Shown piece by piece: positions 1-8,773 of a stretch of DNA of 64,000 bases. The notes beneath the pieces were generated by a model. It had not been told where the DNA came from and made no database searches. It saw only the letters and a list, made by a program, of their open reading frames with translations. The DNA lies in contig JAHCAK010000026.1 in NCBI GenBank assembly GCA_019634955.1, positions 1 through 64,000 on the forward strand, given 5' to 3'. Origin of the DNA: Burkholderiales bacterium. Its GTDB lineage: Bacteria > Pseudomonadota > Gammaproteobacteria > Burkholderiales > Usitatibacteraceae. Made by a program: the position numbers and the translations under genes. How positions within the stretch are numbered: the first letter of the stretch is position 1; each line of letters begins with the position of its first letter.

Positions 1-126
1 ATTGCGGCCCCAGGATGCCGATCGGTTCGCCCCGTCGCCCCCTTGGCCACGACCCTGCGGAATGCCGATGAACGCGCGACGCGGTACGGGGCACGGCGCA
101 AAAATGGGCCCCGGCGGGAATTTCCC

Positions 127-132
127 TATAAT
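127..132 (+). promoter_or_regulatory. -10 hexamer directly before the kinase gene
   Basis: A consensus TATAAT lies 8 nt before the ATG at 141. No purine-rich ribosome binding site is visible in between and no good -35 lies 16-18 nt upstream. If transcription starts about 7 nt after the hexamer, the mRNA begins almost at the start codon, that is, leaderless. The rest of bases 1-126 shows no gene. Confidence 0.5.
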
Positions 133-140
133 CTGCCGCC

Positions 141-1421
141 ATGGATGCCATCGGCAAATACCAGGTCGTCCGCGAACTGGGCAGGGGTGCGACGGGCAAG
201 GTCTACCTGGCCACGGACCCGTTCGGCAACCGCCAGGTCGCGATCAAGGTGGCCTACCCCGAGGCGCTCAAGAGCACCGAGGACGGCGCGCTCTACAAGA
301 GCATGTTCCTCAACGAGGCGGCGCTCGCCGGCAAGCTCCACCACCCGCACATCGTGCAGATCTTCGACGCGGTGGTCGAGGAGGAATTCAGCTACATCGT
401 GATGGAGTTCGTGGAGGGCGGCACGCTCGAGAAGTTCTGCGAGGCCGACTCCCTCCTCGACCCGGCCGAGATCGCCGAGATCATCTTCAAGTGCGTGCGC
501 GCGCTCGCCTTCGCGAGCCGCCTGGGCCTCACGCACCGCGACATCAAGCCCGGCAACATCCTCCACGTCGACGGCACCGACATCAAGATCGCCGACTTCG
601 GCGCCTCCATCAACAAGGTGTCCGACCGCACGGTCATCACCAACGTGGGCTCGCCCGCCTACATGGCGCCGGAGCTCATCACCGGCGCCGCGCAGGCCAC
701 GGCCTCGACCGACATCTACGCGCTCGGCGTGGTGATGTACTACCTGCTGTCGGGGCGGCTGCCGTTCGCCGGCGCCAACACGATGAGCGTGATCTACCAG
801 ATCGTGAACACGGACCCGGAGCCCCCCGGCGCGCACCGCCAGGGCCTGCTGCCGGAGCTGGAGGCCATCACCCTCAAGGCGATGGCCAAGGACCCCGCGG
901 TGCGCTACGCCACCTGGGAGGAGTTCGGGCAGGACCTCGCCGAGGTGTGGAAGAAGCTGCACTCCGCCGGCGCGCGCGAGCAATCCGACACCGAGCGCTT
1001 CAACCTGTGCCGCGCGCTCTCCTTCTTCAAGGAGTTTCCCGAGAACGAGCTGTGGGAGGTCCTGCGCATCTCGAAATGGGCGAAGTTCCCGCCCAACACG
1101 GCCCTCATCAAGGAGGGCGACCACGGCGACTCGTTCTACGTCCTCGCCGGCGGCTACGTGCGCGTGACGCGCGGGAAGAAGACCCTGAGCGTGCTCTCCG
1201 CCGGGGACTGCTTCGGCGAGATGGCCTACCTCGCGCACAAGGACGCGCCGCACCGCTCGGCCACCGTCACCACGACCTCCGACTGCATCATCGTGAAGAT
1301 CCGCGCCGAGGACCTGCGCGCCTCCTCGCTCTCCTGCCGGCGCCTCTTCGACGAGCGCTTCCTCAACACCCTGGTGGAGCGGCTCGAGGCCGCCAACGAG
1401 CAGCTCGCGGTGATGTCCTGA
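141..1421 (+). CDS. Ser/Thr protein kinase with C-terminal cyclic-nucleotide-binding domain
   Basis: A 426-residue soluble protein. Residues 7-270 form a Hanks-type kinase: glycine loop GRGATGKV (14-21), ATP-anchoring lysine in VAIK (K36), catalytic HRDIKPGN (D134), metal-binding DFG (152-154) and APE (176-178). All key residues are present, so it should be active. Residues about 290-405 form a cNMP-binding domain whose phosphate-binding cassette keeps the FGE glutamate (358-360) and an RSAT arginine (R372), so nucleotide binding is plausible. The architecture resembles eukaryotic cyclic-nucleotide-dependent kinases, but with the sensor after the kinase. No membrane segment is present. Whether cAMP, cGMP or another ligand binds, and what the substrate is, cannot be read from the sequence. 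The gene stands alone and converges with the next one. Confidence 0.9.
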   Translation: MDAIGKYQVVRELGRGATGKVYLATDPFGNRQVAIKVAYPEALKSTEDGALYKSMFLNEAALAGKLHHPHIVQIFDAVVEEEFSYIVMEFVEGGTLEKFCEADSLLDPAEIAEIIFKCVRALAFASRLGLTHRDIKPGNILHVDGTDIKIADFGASINKVSDRTVITNVGSPAYMAPELITGAAQATASTDIYALGVVMYYLLSGRLPFAGANTMSVIYQIVNTDPEPPGAHRQGLLPELEAITLKAMAKDPAVRYATWEEFGQDLAEVWKKLHSAGAREQSDTERFNLCRALSFFKEFPENELWEVLRISKWAKFPPNTALIKEGDHGDSFYVLAGGYVRVTRGKKTLSVLSAGDCFGEMAYLAHKDAPHRSATVTTTSDCIIVKIRAEDLRASSLSCRRLFDERFLNTLVERLEAANEQLAVMS

Positions 1422-1425
1422 GGCG

Positions 1426-1914
1426 CTACGCGCCCAGCAGCCAGGCCGTCGCGAAGACGCCCACCATGAGGAAGGCGAGCGTGAGCTTCGCCACCGACCC
1501 CAGCACGATCCCGACCCAGGTGCCCAGCCCCGCCCGGCCGGCGTGAAGCAGCTCGCGGCGGGCCGAGAGCTCGCCCGCGACGGCGCCGAGGAAGGGGCCG
1601 AGGACGAGGCCCGGCAGCCCGAAGAAGATCCCGACCACGGCGCCGATGGTGGCGCCGAGGATGCCGCGCGGGCTGGCGCCCAGCTTCTTCGCCCCGAGGG
1701 CCGAGGCGACGAAGTCGGCGGCGACCGCGAGCGCCGTGAGCAAGCCGAGGATCGCGATCGTGAAGGCCCCCACGCGCGCGAACCCGTCCGCCCAGGCCGC
1801 GAGCGTGAGCCCGGTGAACACGAGGGCCACGCCGGGGAGCACGGGCAGCACGGTGCCGGCGAGGCCGACGACCACGAGGAGAACGGCGATGACCTGCCAG
1901 GCGAGGGGGTCCAT
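1426..1914 (-). CDS. DUF456 family membrane protein
   Basis: A 162-residue, very hydrophobic protein with about four to five predicted membrane segments and glycine-rich turns (PGVALVFTG, PGLVLGPFLGA), typical of the DUF456 family. The ATG at 1914 was chosen because the protein then begins directly with a hydrophobic helix; the open frame upstream is antisense to glcD and is not coding. Function is unknown in the family. The gene converges with the kinase gene (4 nt between stops) and is divergent from the glycolate oxidase operon. Confidence 0.8.
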   Translation of the reverse strand: MDPLAWQVIAVLLVVVGLAGTVLPVLPGVALVFTGLTLAAWADGFARVGAFTIAILGLLTALAVAADFVASALGAKKLGASPRGILGATIGAVVGIFFGLPGLVLGPFLGAVAGELSARRELLHAGRAGLGTWVGIVLGSVAKLTLAFLMVGVFATAWLLGA

Positions 1915-2007
1915 TTCGGGCGGGAAGTCGGTGGAAAGGGCTGTTACCGGCACGGGCCGGAAGGGCATTGGGACCATGCTATCGTATGGCGGTTCCCCCT
2001 TCCCGCC

Positions 2008-3495
2008 ATGAACGCGACTTCCCCCCCCGCCGCAACGCCCGAGCGCCAGGCGCAGGTGGCATCCGCGCTCGCGGCGCGGCTTCCCGCCCACGCGGTGCTC
2101 ACCGCGAAGGAGGACCTGCGGCCCTACGAATGCGACGGCCTGTCGGCGTACCGGCAGACGCCGCTCGTGGCCGCCCTGCCGGGCACCGTCGCGGAGGCCG
2201 CCGAGGTGCTGCGCGTGGCGCGCGAGACCGGCACGCCCGTGGTCGCGCGCGGCTCCGGCACGGGGCTCTCGGGCGGGGCGCTGCCGCTCGCCGACGGCAT
2301 CCTCCTCTCGCTCGGCAAGTTCAACCGCATCCTCGCCATCGACCCGCTCGCGCGCACGCTGCGCGCCCAGCCCGGCGTGCGAAACGCGCAGATCACCGAG
2401 GCCGCGGCCCCGCTGGGCCTCTACTACGCGCCGGACCCCTCCAGCCAGATCGCCTGCTCCATCGGCGGCAACGTGGCGGAGAACTCCGGCGGCGTGCACT
2501 GCCTCAAGTACGGGCTCACCGTGCACAACGTCCAGAAGGTGCGCGCGCTCACCATCGAGGGCGACGACGTCGGGATCGGGTCGGATGCGCTCGACGCCCC
2601 CGGCTACGACCTGCTCGCGCTGGCGCACGGCTCCGAGGGGCTGCTCGCCCTCGTCACCGAGGTCACGGTGAAGCTGCTGCCCAAGCCGCAGACGGCGCAG
2701 GTGGTGATGACCTCCTTCATGGACGTGGAGGCCGCCGGCGAGGCCGTGGCCGCCGTGATCGGCGCGGGCATCGTGCCCGCGGGTCTCGAGATGATGGACA
2801 AGCTCGCCACCGCCGCCGCCGAGGACTTCGTGCACGCCGGCTACGACCTGGAGGCGGAGGCGATCCTGCTCTGCGAGTCCGACGGCACGCCCGAGGAGGT
2901 GGCCGAGGAGATCGCCAAGATCACGGCCGTGATGCGCGAGGCCGGCTGCACGGCCTTCGCGGTGTCGGCGAGCGAGGCGGAGCGGCTGCGCTTCTGGTCC
3001 GGCCGCAAGGCCGCCTTCCCGGCCGTGGGGCGCATCTCGCCGGACTACTACTGCATCGACGGCTCCATCCCGCGCGGCGCGCTCTCGAAGGTGCTGCGGC
3101 GGATCGCCGAGCTCTCGGCGCACTACGGGCTGCGCTGCGCCAACGTCTTCCACGCGGGCGACGGGAACCTCCACCCGCTCATCCTCTACGACGCCAACGT
3201 CCCGGGCGAGTTCGAGAAGACGGAGGAGTTCGCGGGCGACATCCTCGACCTCTCCATCGAGGTGGGCGGCACCATCACCGGCGAGCACGGCGTGGGCGTG
3301 GAGAAGATCAGGCAGATGTGCACGCAGTTCCGCCCCGCGGAGCTGGCGCAGTTCCACGCCGTGAAGGCGGCGTTCGACCCGCAGGGCCTGCTGAACCCCG
3401 GCAAGGCGGTGCCGACCCTCAACCGCTGCGCCGACTACGGCGCGATGCGCGTGCACCGCGGCCAGCTGCCGCATCCGGACCTGCCGAGGTTCTAG
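2008..3495 (+). CDS. glcD: Glycolate oxidase subunit GlcD (FAD-linked oxidase)
   Basis: A 495-residue subunit expected to oxidise glycolate (or a related 2-hydroxyacid) to glyoxylate, passing electrons through the GlcE/GlcF partners to the quinone pool. It has an N-terminal PCMH-type FAD domain with RGSGTGLSGG (81-90) and the DPSSQ...GGNVAENSGG segment (143-162), and a C-terminal FAD-oxidase domain ending in GTITGEHGVG (about 421). The ATG at 2008 fits the family start; an open extension reaching back over the divergent gene is rejected. First gene of a co-directional glcD-glcD-like-glcE-glcF operon; 1 nt separates its stop from the next start. Confidence 0.92.
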   Translation: MNATSPPAATPERQAQVASALAARLPAHAVLTAKEDLRPYECDGLSAYRQTPLVAALPGTVAEAAEVLRVARETGTPVVARGSGTGLSGGALPLADGILLSLGKFNRILAIDPLARTLRAQPGVRNAQITEAAAPLGLYYAPDPSSQIACSIGGNVAENSGGVHCLKYGLTVHNVQKVRALTIEGDDVGIGSDALDAPGYDLLALAHGSEGLLALVTEVTVKLLPKPQTAQVVMTSFMDVEAAGEAVAAVIGAGIVPAGLEMMDKLATAAAEDFVHAGYDLEAEAILLCESDGTPEEVAEEIAKITAVMREAGCTAFAVSASEAERLRFWSGRKAAFPAVGRISPDYYCIDGSIPRGALSKVLRRIAELSAHYGLRCANVFHAGDGNLHPLILYDANVPGEFEKTEEFAGDILDLSIEVGGTITGEHGVGVEKIRQMCTQFRPAELAQFHAVKAAFDPQGLLNPGKAVPTLNRCADYGAMRVHRGQLPHPDLPRF

Positions 3496-3496
3496 C

Positions 3497-4954
3497 GTGA
3501 GCGCCGCCCGCGCCGAGGCCCTGGCCGCGCTCGCGGCCGTCCGCCCGCCGCTGGCGGTGGTGGCCGAGCCCGAGCGCCTGGCGGCCTACGAGATGGACGC
3601 CTACGTGCAGAAGCGCGAGACGCCGCTGGCCGCCGTGCTGCCGGAGGGCGAGGCGCAGGTGCAGGCCGTCGTGCGCGCGCTGGGGCGCCTCGCCGTGCCG
3701 GTGGTGACGCGCGGCGCGGGCACCGGCATCTCCGGCGGCGCGACGCCGCTCGCCGACGGCGTGATGCTCGTCGTCACGCGCATGCGCGCGATCCACGCCA
3801 TCGACGCCGCGGCGCGCCTGGCCACGGTGGACCCCGGCGTGCCCAACGCGCAGGTGACGGCCGCCGCCGAGGGCGCGGGGCTGTTCTTCGCGCCGGACCC
3901 CTCGAGCCAGGTCGTCTCCTCCATCGGCGGCAACGTGGCCGAGAACGCGGGCGGCATCCACTGCCTCAAGTACGGGCTCACGGTGCACAACGTGACGGGG
4001 CTTCGCGCGGTAGACGGCGACGGCGACCTCCTCGCGGTGGGCGGCGAGGCGCTCGATTCCCCGGGCTACGACCTGCTCGCGCTGCTGGCCGGGAGCGAGG
4101 GCAACCTGGGCGTCATCACGCGCGCGACGCTTCGCCTGCTGCCGCGCCCCGAGGTGACGGAGACGCTGCTGGCGGCGTTCGGCTCCGTGAAGGCCGGCGC
4201 GGAGGCGGTGAGCGCGATCATCGGCGCGGGCATCGTCCCGGCGGCCCTCGAGATGATGGACCGCGTGGTGATCGACGCCTGCGAGCGCTACATGGCGCTG
4301 GGGCTGCCGAAGTCCGAGGCTTTGCTGCTGGTCGAAGTGGACGGCGGCACCGAGGAGGCACGCGAGTCGCGCGCGGCGGTCGAGCGCATCCTCGCGGCGT
4401 GCGGCGCCACGGAAGTGCGCGTCGCGAAGGACGACGAGGAGCGCGCGAAGCTGTGGAAGTCGCGCAAGGGCGCCTTCGCCGCGCTCGCCTCGGTGCTGCC
4501 GGACTACTACACGATGGACGGCTCGATCCCGCGCCGGGCGCTGCCCGAGGTCCTGGAGCAGGTCTACGCGCTGGGCCGCGAGTACGGCATGGTGATCGGC
4601 AACGTCTTCCACGCCGGCGACGGCAACATCCACCCCTGCATCTTCTACGACGCGGCGAAGGCGGGCGAGCTGGAGCGCAGCGAGGAGCTGGGCGGCAGGA
4701 TCCTCGAGCTCTGCATCGACCACGGCGGCACCATCACCGGCGAGCACGGCGTGGGCCTCGAGAAGCTCCGGCAGATGTGCCTGCAGTTCCGCGACGGCGA
4801 GATCGCGGCCTTCCACGCGGTGAAGGCCGCCTTCGACCCGGCGGGCATCCTCAATCCCGGCAAGGCCGTCCCCACGCTCAAGCGCTGCGCCGAGTGGGGC
4901 GGCATGCACGTGCGCGGCGGCCGCGTCCCGCGCCCCGACATCCCGAGGTTCTGA
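3497..4954 (+). CDS. Second GlcD-like FAD-binding oxidase
   Basis: A 485-residue paralogue of the preceding GlcD with the same two domains: FAD-binding RGAGTGISGG (72-81), DPSSQ...GGNVAENAGG, and a C-terminal GTITGEHGVG. It begins at a GTG one base after the glcD stop, so translation is probably coupled. Both copies keep the FAD-binding features, so neither looks degenerate. The pair may form a heteromeric enzyme or serve two 2-hydroxyacids such as glycolate and D-lactate. Followed after 7 nt by glcE. Family assignment is firm; substrate is inferred from the operon. Confidence 0.88.
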   Translation: MSAARAEALAALAAVRPPLAVVAEPERLAAYEMDAYVQKRETPLAAVLPEGEAQVQAVVRALGRLAVPVVTRGAGTGISGGATPLADGVMLVVTRMRAIHAIDAAARLATVDPGVPNAQVTAAAEGAGLFFAPDPSSQVVSSIGGNVAENAGGIHCLKYGLTVHNVTGLRAVDGDGDLLAVGGEALDSPGYDLLALLAGSEGNLGVITRATLRLLPRPEVTETLLAAFGSVKAGAEAVSAIIGAGIVPAALEMMDRVVIDACERYMALGLPKSEALLLVEVDGGTEEARESRAAVERILAACGATEVRVAKDDEERAKLWKSRKGAFAALASVLPDYYTMDGSIPRRALPEVLEQVYALGREYGMVIGNVFHAGDGNIHPCIFYDAAKAGELERSEELGGRILELCIDHGGTITGEHGVGLEKLRQMCLQFRDGEIAAFHAVKAAFDPAGILNPGKAVPTLKRCAEWGGMHVRGGRVPRPDIPRF

Positions 4955-4961
4955 GAGCACC

Positions 4962-6020
4962 ATGGCCCACGACTTCATCAAGGACACCTGCGAGCGCGTG
5001 AAGGACCACGCCTCGCGCAAGGCGCCGCTCGCGATCCGCGGCGGCGGCACCAAGGCATTCCTCGGCGCGCTGCCGGCCGGCGAGCCCCTCGAGGTCGCGG
5101 GCTACGCGGGCATCGTCGCCTACGAGCCGCGCGAGCTGGTGCTCGTCGTGCGCGCGGGAACCCGCCTCGCGGAAGTCGAGGCGGCGCTCGCGGCCGAGGG
5201 GCAGGCGCTCGCCTTCGAGCCGCCGCGCTTCGGGGAGGCGGCCACCATCGGCGGCACGGTCGCCTGCAACCTCTCCGGGCCGAGGCGCCCCTACGCCGGC
5301 GCGGCGCGGGATTTCGTCCTCGGCGCGCGCATCGTGAACGGCCGCGGCGAGGACCTCTCCTTCGGCGGGCGCGTCATCAAGAACGTGGCCGGCTACGACG
5401 TCTCGCGCCTCATGGCGGGCGCCTACGGCACGCTGGGCGTCGTCACCGAGCTCTCCTTCAAGGTGCTGCCGAGGCCGCCGGCGGAGGCGACGCTCGCCTT
5501 CGAGATGGACGAGCCGGCGATGATCGCGGCCGTCAACCAGTGGGCCGGCCAGCCGCTGCCGCTGTCGGCGACGGCGTGGGAGTCGGGCGTGCTGCGCGTG
5601 CGGCTCTCCGGCGCGGCGAGCGCGGTGGCGGCGGCGCGCGCGAAGCTGGGTGGCGCCGAGGTGGCCGACGGGCCGGCGTACTGGGAAGCGCTGCGCGAGC
5701 ACCGCCTGCCGTTCTTCGATCCGGCGAGGCCGCTCTGGCGGCTTTCCGTCGCGCAGACCGCCGCGCCCATCGCGGCCGGCCATCCGCAGCTCGTCGAGTG
5801 GGGCGCGGGCCTGCGCTGGGTGAGCGGCGATCTCGGGGCCGCGCGGGCCCGCGAGCTCGCCGCCGCCGCGCGCGGCCACGCGACGCTCTTCCGGGGCGGC
5901 GACCGCGCGGCCGGCGTGTTCCACCCCCTCGACCCGGCGATCGCCAAGATCCACCGCCGGCTCAAGGAGGCCTTCGACCCCGCCGGGGTCCTCAACCCCG
6001 GCCGCATGGACAACTTCTGA
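4962..6020 (+). CDS. glcE: Glycolate oxidase subunit GlcE
   Basis: A 352-residue FAD-binding subunit of glycolate oxidase. The N-terminal half carries the PCMH-type motif RGGGTK (26-31) and GGTVACNLSGP; the C-terminal half is shorter and more divergent than in GlcD, as usual for GlcE. It ends with the family's FDPAGVLNPGRM segment. It lies between the second glcD-like gene and glcF in a tightly spaced operon and should work with GlcD and GlcF as a membrane-associated complex. Start ATG is preceded by a GAGAG stretch. Confidence 0.9.
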   Translation: MAHDFIKDTCERVKDHASRKAPLAIRGGGTKAFLGALPAGEPLEVAGYAGIVAYEPRELVLVVRAGTRLAEVEAALAAEGQALAFEPPRFGEAATIGGTVACNLSGPRRPYAGAARDFVLGARIVNGRGEDLSFGGRVIKNVAGYDVSRLMAGAYGTLGVVTELSFKVLPRPPAEATLAFEMDEPAMIAAVNQWAGQPLPLSATAWESGVLRVRLSGAASAVAAARAKLGGAEVADGPAYWEALREHRLPFFDPARPLWRLSVAQTAAPIAAGHPQLVEWGAGLRWVSGDLGAARARELAAAARGHATLFRGGDRAAGVFHPLDPAIAKIHRRLKEAFDPAGVLNPGRMDNF

Positions 6021-6029
6021 CCGACCGCG

Positions 6030-7262
6030 ATGCAAACCAACCTCGCCGACTGGATCAAGGACACGCCCGAGGGCCGCGAGGCCGACGCGATCCTGCGCAA
6101 GTGCGTGCACTGCGGCTTCTGCCTCGCCACCTGCCCCACCTACAACCTGCTGGGCGACGAGCTGGACAGCCCGCGCGGGCGCATCTACCTGATGAAGCAG
6201 GCCCTCGAGGGCGCGCCCGTGACGGCGAAGACGCAGGTGCACCTCGACCGCTGCCTCACCTGCCGCGCCTGCGAGACCACCTGCCCCTCGGGCGTGCAGT
6301 ACGGCCGCCTCGTGGACATCGGGCGCGAGGTGGTCGAGAAGAAGGTGCCGCGGGGCTTCGCGGACGCGGCCTTCCGGCGCCTGCTGCGGTTCGCGTTCCT
6401 CTCCGGGCCGCTCTTCGCGTTCGGCGTGGCGATGGGCCGGCTCGTGAAGCCGCTGCTGCCGGCTTCTCTCGCGAGGCAGGTGCCGCCGAAGCGCGAGGCC
6501 GGCGCGTGGCCCGCGGCGAGGCACGCGCGGAGGATGATCGTGCTGGACGGCTGCGTGCAGCCGGCGCTCGCGCCCGGCATCAACGCGGCCACGGCGCGCG
6601 TGCTGGACCGCCTCGGCATCTCGCTCGTGCGCGTGCCGCAGGCGGGCTGCTGCGGGGCGATCGAATACCACCTGAACGCGCAGGACGCCGCGCTCGACCG
6701 CATCCGCCGCCAGGTCGACGCGTGGTGGCCGCACGTCGAGGCGGGCGCGGAGGCGATCGTCGTCACCGCGAGCGGCTGCGGCACGATGGTGCAGGACTAC
6801 GCGCACCTGCTCGCGGGCGACCCGGCCTACGCGCAGAAGGCCGCGCGCATCACGGCGCTCGCGAAGGACGTGGGGCAGGTGGTGGCCGCGGAGCGCGAAT
6901 CGCTCGCCAAGCTGCTGGCGGGCCGCGCGCCGGTCGCGGAGCCCGTGGCCTACCACGCACCCTGCAGCCTGCAGCACGGCCTGAAGCAGAAGGGCGTCGT
7001 CGAGGCGGTCCTGCGGGAGGCGGGATTCACCCTCACGCCGGTCCCCGACGCGCACCTGTGCTGCGGCTCTGCGGGCACCTACTCGATCCTGCAGCCGGAA
7101 CTTTCCGGCCAGCTCCTCGCCAGCAAGGTGAAGGCCCTCGAGTCCGGCAATCCGTCGGCGCTCTGCACCGCCAACATCGGCTGCCTGCTGCACATCGAAT
7201 CGGGGGCCTCGAAGCCGATGGCCCACTGGATCGAGCTGCTGGACCGGCGCCTGGCCGCCTGA
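6030..7262 (+). CDS. glcF: Glycolate oxidase iron-sulfur subunit GlcF
   Basis: A 410-residue electron-transfer subunit. Two ferredoxin-type [4Fe-4S] motifs are visible, C25-x2-C28-x2-C31-x3-C35 and C75-x2-C78-x2-C81-x3-C85, followed by two CCG domains (QAGCCGAIEYH and LCCGSAGTYS), which usually hold a further cluster or the quinone-reductase site. It passes electrons from the flavin subunits towards the quinone pool. Last gene of the glc operon, 9 nt after glcE. Confidence 0.93.
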   Translation: MQTNLADWIKDTPEGREADAILRKCVHCGFCLATCPTYNLLGDELDSPRGRIYLMKQALEGAPVTAKTQVHLDRCLTCRACETTCPSGVQYGRLVDIGREVVEKKVPRGFADAAFRRLLRFAFLSGPLFAFGVAMGRLVKPLLPASLARQVPPKREAGAWPAARHARRMIVLDGCVQPALAPGINAATARVLDRLGISLVRVPQAGCCGAIEYHLNAQDAALDRIRRQVDAWWPHVEAGAEAIVVTASGCGTMVQDYAHLLAGDPAYAQKAARITALAKDVGQVVAAERESLAKLLAGRAPVAEPVAYHAPCSLQHGLKQKGVVEAVLREAGFTLTPVPDAHLCCGSAGTYSILQPELSGQLLASKVKALESGNPSALCTANIGCLLHIESGASKPMAHWIELLDRRLAA

Positions 7263-7364
7263 GCCGGGCCTTTCGGCAGGGGGTTTGACCTGCGTGAAAC
7301 CCGCGGGCGCCGCCCCGGGCGACCATGGGACCGTGGGCGCCTGCCCCGGGAAGGAGGTCCGGAA

Positions 7365-7790
7365 ATGAAGAAGCTGCTGCTGCCCGTCGACGGCTCGCCC
7401 AGCTCCCGCCGGGCGGCCGAGCTGGCGGTGCGCCTGCTGTCCGGCAAGCCGGGCGCGCAGGTGCTGCTCACCAACGCCCAGTCGCCGGTGATGGCCTGGG
7501 AGATCTCGCCGCACGTGACCGCCGAGATGGTGAACCGCATCCACGAGAAGGCGGGGCGGGAGGCCGTGCGCGCGGCGCGCGAGGTGCTCGACGCGGCCGG
7601 CATCGCCTGCGAGGAGCACCTGCTCGTGGGCGAGCCCGCCGAGATCATCGCGCGCGTGGCCGAGGAGCAGCGCGTGGACGGCATCGTGATGGGGACGCGG
7701 GGCCTGGGGCCGGTGAAGGGCCTCGTCCTGGGGTCGGTCGCGAACAAGGTGATCCACCTCGCGGAGGTTCCCGTCACCCTCGTGAAGTAG
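7365..7790 (+). CDS. Universal stress protein, UspA family
   Basis: A 141-residue single-domain Usp protein. It starts with the usual KKLLLPVDGSP strand-loop and carries the ATP-binding motif G-x2-G-x9-G-S (GTRG...GS near residues 110-125), so it is likely of the ATP-binding Usp type. A near-perfect ribosome binding site, AAGGAGGT, lies 8 nt before the ATG, suggesting strong translation. It is followed after 4 nt by an MgtE-like gene and then a P-type ATPase, an ion and stress module. Exact role unknown. Confidence 0.9.
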   Translation: MKKLLLPVDGSPSSRRAAELAVRLLSGKPGAQVLLTNAQSPVMAWEISPHVTAEMVNRIHEKAGREAVRAAREVLDAAGIACEEHLLVGEPAEIIARVAEEQRVDGIVMGTRGLGPVKGLVLGSVANKVIHLAEVPVTLVK

Positions 7791-7794
7791 GGCC

Positions 7795-8766
7795 ATGAAC
7801 GCGCACGAGCACCGCGAGCGCGTGGCCGACCACGTCGTGGCCGACGTCGCCCGCGCGGTGGCCGGCGAGACGGCCGGCGAGGTGCGCGCGCGGCTCGCGG
7901 GCGAGCAGCCCGCCTGCGTCGAGATCGTCGCGGTCACCGGCGCGCACGGCGTGCTCGAGGGCGTGGTCCCGATCGGGCGGCTCTTCGCGACGCCCGCGGG
8001 GACGACGGTGGGCGAGGCCATGGCCCGCGACTACCCGCGCGTGCATCCCGAGGACGACCAGGAGCACGCCGCATCGGTCGCCCTTCACCACGCGGTCGAC
8101 GCGCTGCCCGTCGTCGACGCGAGTGGCGCGCTGCTGGGAGCCATGCCGCCGCAGGCGCTCCTGCAGGTGCTGCGGCGCGAGCACGTGGAGGACCTGCACC
8201 GCCTCGTCGGCATCACGCGCGAGACGGCCAATGCGCGGCACGCGATCGAGGACCCGCCGATGCGGCGCGCGCGCCACCGCCTGCCGTGGCTCGTGGCGGG
8301 CCTGGCCGGCAGCGCCGCGGCCACCGCCGCCATGGCCGGCTTCGAGGACGTGATCCGGGCGCACGTGGCCGTGGCCTTCTTCGTGCCGGCGCTCGTGTAC
8401 CTGGCGGACGCCATCGGCACGCAGAGCGAGGCCATCGCGGTTCGCGGGCTGTCGCTCACGCGCGCCGGAATCGGCCACCTGGTGGCCGGCGAGCTTCGCA
8501 CCGGCGCCCTCATCGGGGCGGTGCTGGGCGCGCTCGCGTTCGTGGCCGTCGTCGCGGTGTGGCGGGACGCGCGGCTCGCCGCGGCCGTCGCCGCCTCGCT
8601 CTTCGCGGCCGGGACGGTCGCGAGCGGAATCGGCATCGCCTTTCCGTGGTGGCTCGCGCGGATGCGCGTGGACCCGGCCTACGGCAGCGGGCCCATGGCC
8701 ACCGTGCTGCAGGACACGCTCACCATCCTCGTCTACCTCGCCGTGATCCGCGCCTTCGGCTTCTGA
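7795..8766 (+). CDS. MgtE-like divalent cation transporter
   Basis: A 323-residue protein. Residues about 50-140 resemble paired CBS domains and residues about 165-323 form five predicted membrane helices of the MgtE channel domain, including a PALVYLADAIGTQSE region that matches the MgtE pore helix. It is shorter than canonical MgtE (about 450 aa) because the N-terminal superhelical Mg-sensing domain is largely absent, so gating may differ. Likely moves Mg2+ or another divalent cation. It sits between uspA and a cation ATPase with 4 and 7 nt gaps, so the three are probably co-transcribed. Confidence 0.8.
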   Translation: MNAHEHRERVADHVVADVARAVAGETAGEVRARLAGEQPACVEIVAVTGAHGVLEGVVPIGRLFATPAGTTVGEAMARDYPRVHPEDDQEHAASVALHHAVDALPVVDASGALLGAMPPQALLQVLRREHVEDLHRLVGITRETANARHAIEDPPMRRARHRLPWLVAGLAGSAAATAAMAGFEDVIRAHVAVAFFVPALVYLADAIGTQSEAIAVRGLSLTRAGIGHLVAGELRTGALIGAVLGALAFVAVVAVWRDARLAAAVAASLFAAGTVASGIGIAFPWWLARMRVDPAYGSGPMATVLQDTLTILVYLAVIRAFGF

Positions 8767-8773
8767 CCCGCCC

